Shown here in pieces: positions 61,243 through 64,000 of a stretch of DNA of 64,000 bases (its first letter is position 1; every line of letters begins with the position of its first letter). This DNA comes from Ampelocalamus luodianensis. Its lineage: Eukaryota > Streptophyta > Magnoliopsida > Poales > Poaceae. The stretch spans positions 75,712,428-75,776,427 of the forward strand of contig CM070618.1 in the NCBI GenBank assembly GCA_036346255.1, written 5' to 3'. The notes beneath the pieces were generated by a model that was given only the letters and a program-made list of their open reading frames with translations, did no database searches and had not been told where the DNA came from. The position numbers and the translations under genes are program-made.

Positions 61243-63069
61243 CTACTCCTTGGAGTTGCGGTAGAAATCGACGCAGGTCTGGCATCCGCAGTCGGTGAAG
61301 CGACAGATCTCGCACCCGAAGCAGACGCACTTCATGCAGCCGGTGCAGGATGTGGCGCGGGAGCAGCCCCTCAGCACCTTGCGGCTGGCTCGCTCCTCCT
61401 CCTCGTCACAGGTGACCCTGGAGGCAACAGCCGTGATACAAGGTAGTCAGAAGAGCAAAGCAAAGTTTACACGAAGCTACACTATGAATTGAAACAACAG
61501 AACAGAAAATAACAGATTAAACCAGAGATTGGTAGGTAACCAAGGAAAACAACGTGACTTAGTCAAGATGGAAGGAGTCCAACCAGGAAACAAGTTAATA
61601 GTAGTCAAGATGGAAGGAGTCCAACCAGGAAACAAGTTAATAGTAGTTCAAAGTACACTAGGCAAAATAACGATTCCTTCTTTTTGAAAAAGAAAAATAT
61701 CATCAGGGGAAAACGAATGGGCTGCAACAACACTTTATCATCCTTTACAATATCTCCTATATGCTATTATCCCTGAAGGCAAGTTTAGGGATGCAGTATT
61801 ATTACTGAAGGTGTCCTGTGGCTACAGAGTACAGACCACATGAACCTGCAGAGATCTACCAATGTTGGGCAAGAAACTTACATAGCAACACTTCGACGAC
61901 ATGTATTACAGACCAGCAGTTTCTACTTCCTACAGTACAATGCAGAAGCATCGAATTTACGTCAACTCTTAAGCACTCATGTCACTCTCATATTGATAGG
62001 TTGATTATGCAGATGCTCAGGTGTTATGTCCCCCCAGCCTGTGCATTTCAGGGTCAATTTCCCTCCCTTAATTGCTCATTTGCACGAGGTTGTCGAAGTG
62101 CAATGTACTTTGCATAAGTTGCCAAATATATTTGGCAGCTAAGTGCATGTTCCTGGTGTGCAAACATTGATGAAGGGAATTTGAGTATAAATTTTCTGGT
62201 GCCTCAGGCATTCACAATTATTAGGTTGCAGTGGTCTTCTCCACATCGGGTAGTACCAATAATGGTAATGCTGATGTATCAGCCATCTGGCTTGGCAGAG
62301 CATGCAGCTCAAATTTCATTAACTCGGTGTCACTATCCTAGTAAGAGTACCAGCTGAGACAAGTAACCTGTACATAGACACTATGTGGAAGTTCCAGCCT
62401 CCAAAGGGTATCCACTGTGCCACTAAAATTTAATTCATACCAATTCCACTACCAATAAATGTATATAAAATTAGCAGCTATGAGAATGACCGGATGAACC
62501 AAACTGAAAATATTAGATTACACAGTACACTACACGCAAAGAGCACAGAAACAATTAAATTGACATAAAAATTGTTCCCTTGTTCCCCAATAACACTAAC
62601 AACTAGAAAATTGAGTGCCAAACACAAAATCCTCAGTTGCTTGACATGAATTTGGAATGATGGCATGGATGAAAAGTTTTCAACACTACAGCTCAACATT
62701 CGCACACTAGAATATGAATTAACAGAAGTAGCGCCAACACATACCTATCAGTTGTCAAATCTGCACATGTCCAGTTAAGTTTCGCAAGAGCATCATGATA
62801 AATACGGCACTCTTCTTTGGACCGAAGACGAAATCTCCTCTCCTTGCCACATCTTGTACAGTGGATAAACTCGTCACGGTGCGATGGACGTCCATTACGT
62901 CCTTTGTGAGAACCATTACCAGATTTGTGTGACAGAGAGTAGTATTTGAGCAGAACTGTCTTTGACAGTGGAACTTTTTCTCCTTGAATCATTACCCACA
63001 CGGTGTTCCTCCACTTTCCTGCAGTCTCCCTTGCAGAGTGCTTCTCAAAAGCTGAAGGCGTTAATTTAT
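61243..63069 (-). CDS. ULT1: ULTRAPETALA1 homologue, 3' part (5' exon outside the window)
   Basis: Nuclear SAND-domain trithorax-group factor that counteracts Polycomb silencing and restrains shoot and floral meristem size. Two coding exons are present: 63069-62745 and 61417-61243. The first begins in phase after a missing exon with DKLTPSAFEKHS, then the SAND segment (NTVWVMIQGEKVPLSKTVLL), HRDEFIHCTRCGKERRFRLR and EECRIYHDALAKLNWTCADL. The last holds the Cys-rich B-box-like tail (VTCDEEEERASRKV, CTGCMKCVCFGCEICRF, CGCQTCVDF) and ends RNSKE. No sequence matching the N-terminal part is found between 63070 and 64000, so the first exon lies beyond the right edge. Identity is firm from near-unbroken family resemblance. 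Confidence 0.93.
61561..61644. repeat. 42-bp tandem duplication in the ULT1 intron
   Basis: Two identical or nearly identical units at 61561-61602 and 61603-61644 starting AGTCAAGATGGAAGG. Non-coding. Confidence 0.85.
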
Positions 63070-64000
63070 CTGAAATTTCAAGTTACAAACCTTAATAATT
63101 TTCAAAACTTAAATGACATTTATCCTGAACAATCATGAGTCGGAACTAATGTACAATGGAGGTGATATTTTACCAAGATTTTATGCAGTGGTCACAAGAT
63201 TATTAAACAAAAATTATTTGTATTGTTTAGCATAATCAGAAGCCATACAAATATGGTAACAAAAGTACCAACAAAATATTTATTTGGAAATGGAATGACT
63301 AGTAAAGCTGTAGAACAGTTTTTTTTAAAAAAGGTTATGGAATAGAATAAACAGTAAAAATAAAGTTATGGAAAAGAATAAATAGTAAAAATAAGCTCTT
63401 GAAATAAGTACTATTTGAATTATCATCTTTCATGTCATCCCAGCCAAGGTAGCACTTAGAACATAAGTATCGTCCTACAAAAGTGGATGGGATGCTAACT
63501 CTAGCGAAGATCACTCCCAGTGTATGTGCACAGTGGCACATATCTTAATGAAGGCTGCTGTCATAAATTATCGGCATAAGAAACTGCATGTTTTGAATGC
63601 AGAGCCTTTCTCCTTTGTTAAATCATACTTCTATCTAGATTTCATAAACAAATCCTTGATAATTGGAAAGTGCAGCTGTAAATCAATTACAGCATATGGC
63701 AAGTCATAAGTTGTTTCTATCATTTTCTTTCCCGTGTTAACTCACACATTCCACCATGAAAAAATTGAGATCCATGCTAGATAAAATACGAACCCACATT
63801 TGATGAAAGGAAGACTATGGTTGCTTCATGCATTAAGTTCTGCTAAAAACAAATGTGGTTTTCCTGCATTTTGGGTTCAAGACACCGAACTCATATGCAG
63901 ACCACGCAACATGCCGTATAGTGTATAGAAAACCCACAGTGATAGCACTGATGTTACCAGCGACACCTAAAAGCTACTAACATCGTAGTACGGACACACA
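63070..64000 (-). other. Intron of ULT1 running to the window edge
   Basis: AT-rich, no exon of ULT1 found; it should continue to the missing first exon. A minus-strand frame at 63335-63541 has CSKCYLGWDD but matches no part of ULT1. Confidence 0.5.

Noticed and set aside
1..64000. Search for tRNA, rRNA, CRISPR arrays and conserved plant miRNA precursors
   Set aside because: Nothing matching was recognised; tRNA-like matches are only the retroelement primer-binding sites.

Overview
The window is nuclear DNA from a flowering plant and most likely a grass (Poaceae). The evidence is large intron-rich genes with GT-AG introns, very GC-rich first exons, plant-only families (NPH3/BTB, ULTRAPETALA, plant SCAMP, FRG/CHR27-28-type SNF2) and grass-style transposons (SIRE/Maximus-type Copia, long-LTR Gypsy, Tourist and hAT MITEs, Mutator-like elements). 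All gene models below were built by eye from splice signals and protein family resemblance; no search was run.

Layout: (1) 1-260, possible tail exons of an unidentified plus-strand gene. (2) 2056-13081, minus strand, a 13-exon SNF2 helicase with an embedded RING finger; it carries an apparent frameshift in exon 8. (3) 13.1-31.9 kb, a repeat-rich block: a degenerate Copia pol fragment, one small intronless gene for a basic protein with an N-terminal MGCC acylation signal (18700-19500, minus), and a three-level nest (Mutator-like element 20178-28279, containing a Gypsy solo LTR 21052-27488, containing a truncated Copia element). (4) 31.9-33.5 kb, a tandem duplication directly upstream of the next gene. 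(5) 33913-40640, plus strand, 17-exon katanin p80 (KTN80). (6) 41547-52716, plus strand, 12-exon SCAMP, with two hAT MITEs and a 5.2 kb three-LTR composite retroelement in its introns, the latter carrying a nested Gypsy element. (7) 53304-56419, minus strand, 4-exon NPH3/RPT2-like BTB protein. (8) 56.4-61.2 kb, intergenic DNA with MITEs. (9) 61243 to beyond the right edge, minus strand, the last two coding exons of an ULTRAPETALA1 homologue.

The genes are independent eukaryotic transcription units: chromatin remodelling/ubiquitin-SUMO (SNF2-RING), microtubule severing (KTN80), membrane trafficking (SCAMP), phototropin/auxin-type signalling (NPH3-like) and trithorax-group developmental control (ULT1). 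I see no operon-like cooperation, no tRNA or rRNA gene, no CRISPR array and no convincing miRNA precursor. The most interesting items are a minisatellite-built triple SUMO-consensus repeat plus SUMO-interaction-like motifs in the SNF2-RING protein, the frameshift in the same gene, the LTR-int-LTR-int-LTR composite element with an intact target-site duplication, and the nested transposon stack with every level dated by its own target-site duplication except the Copia level.
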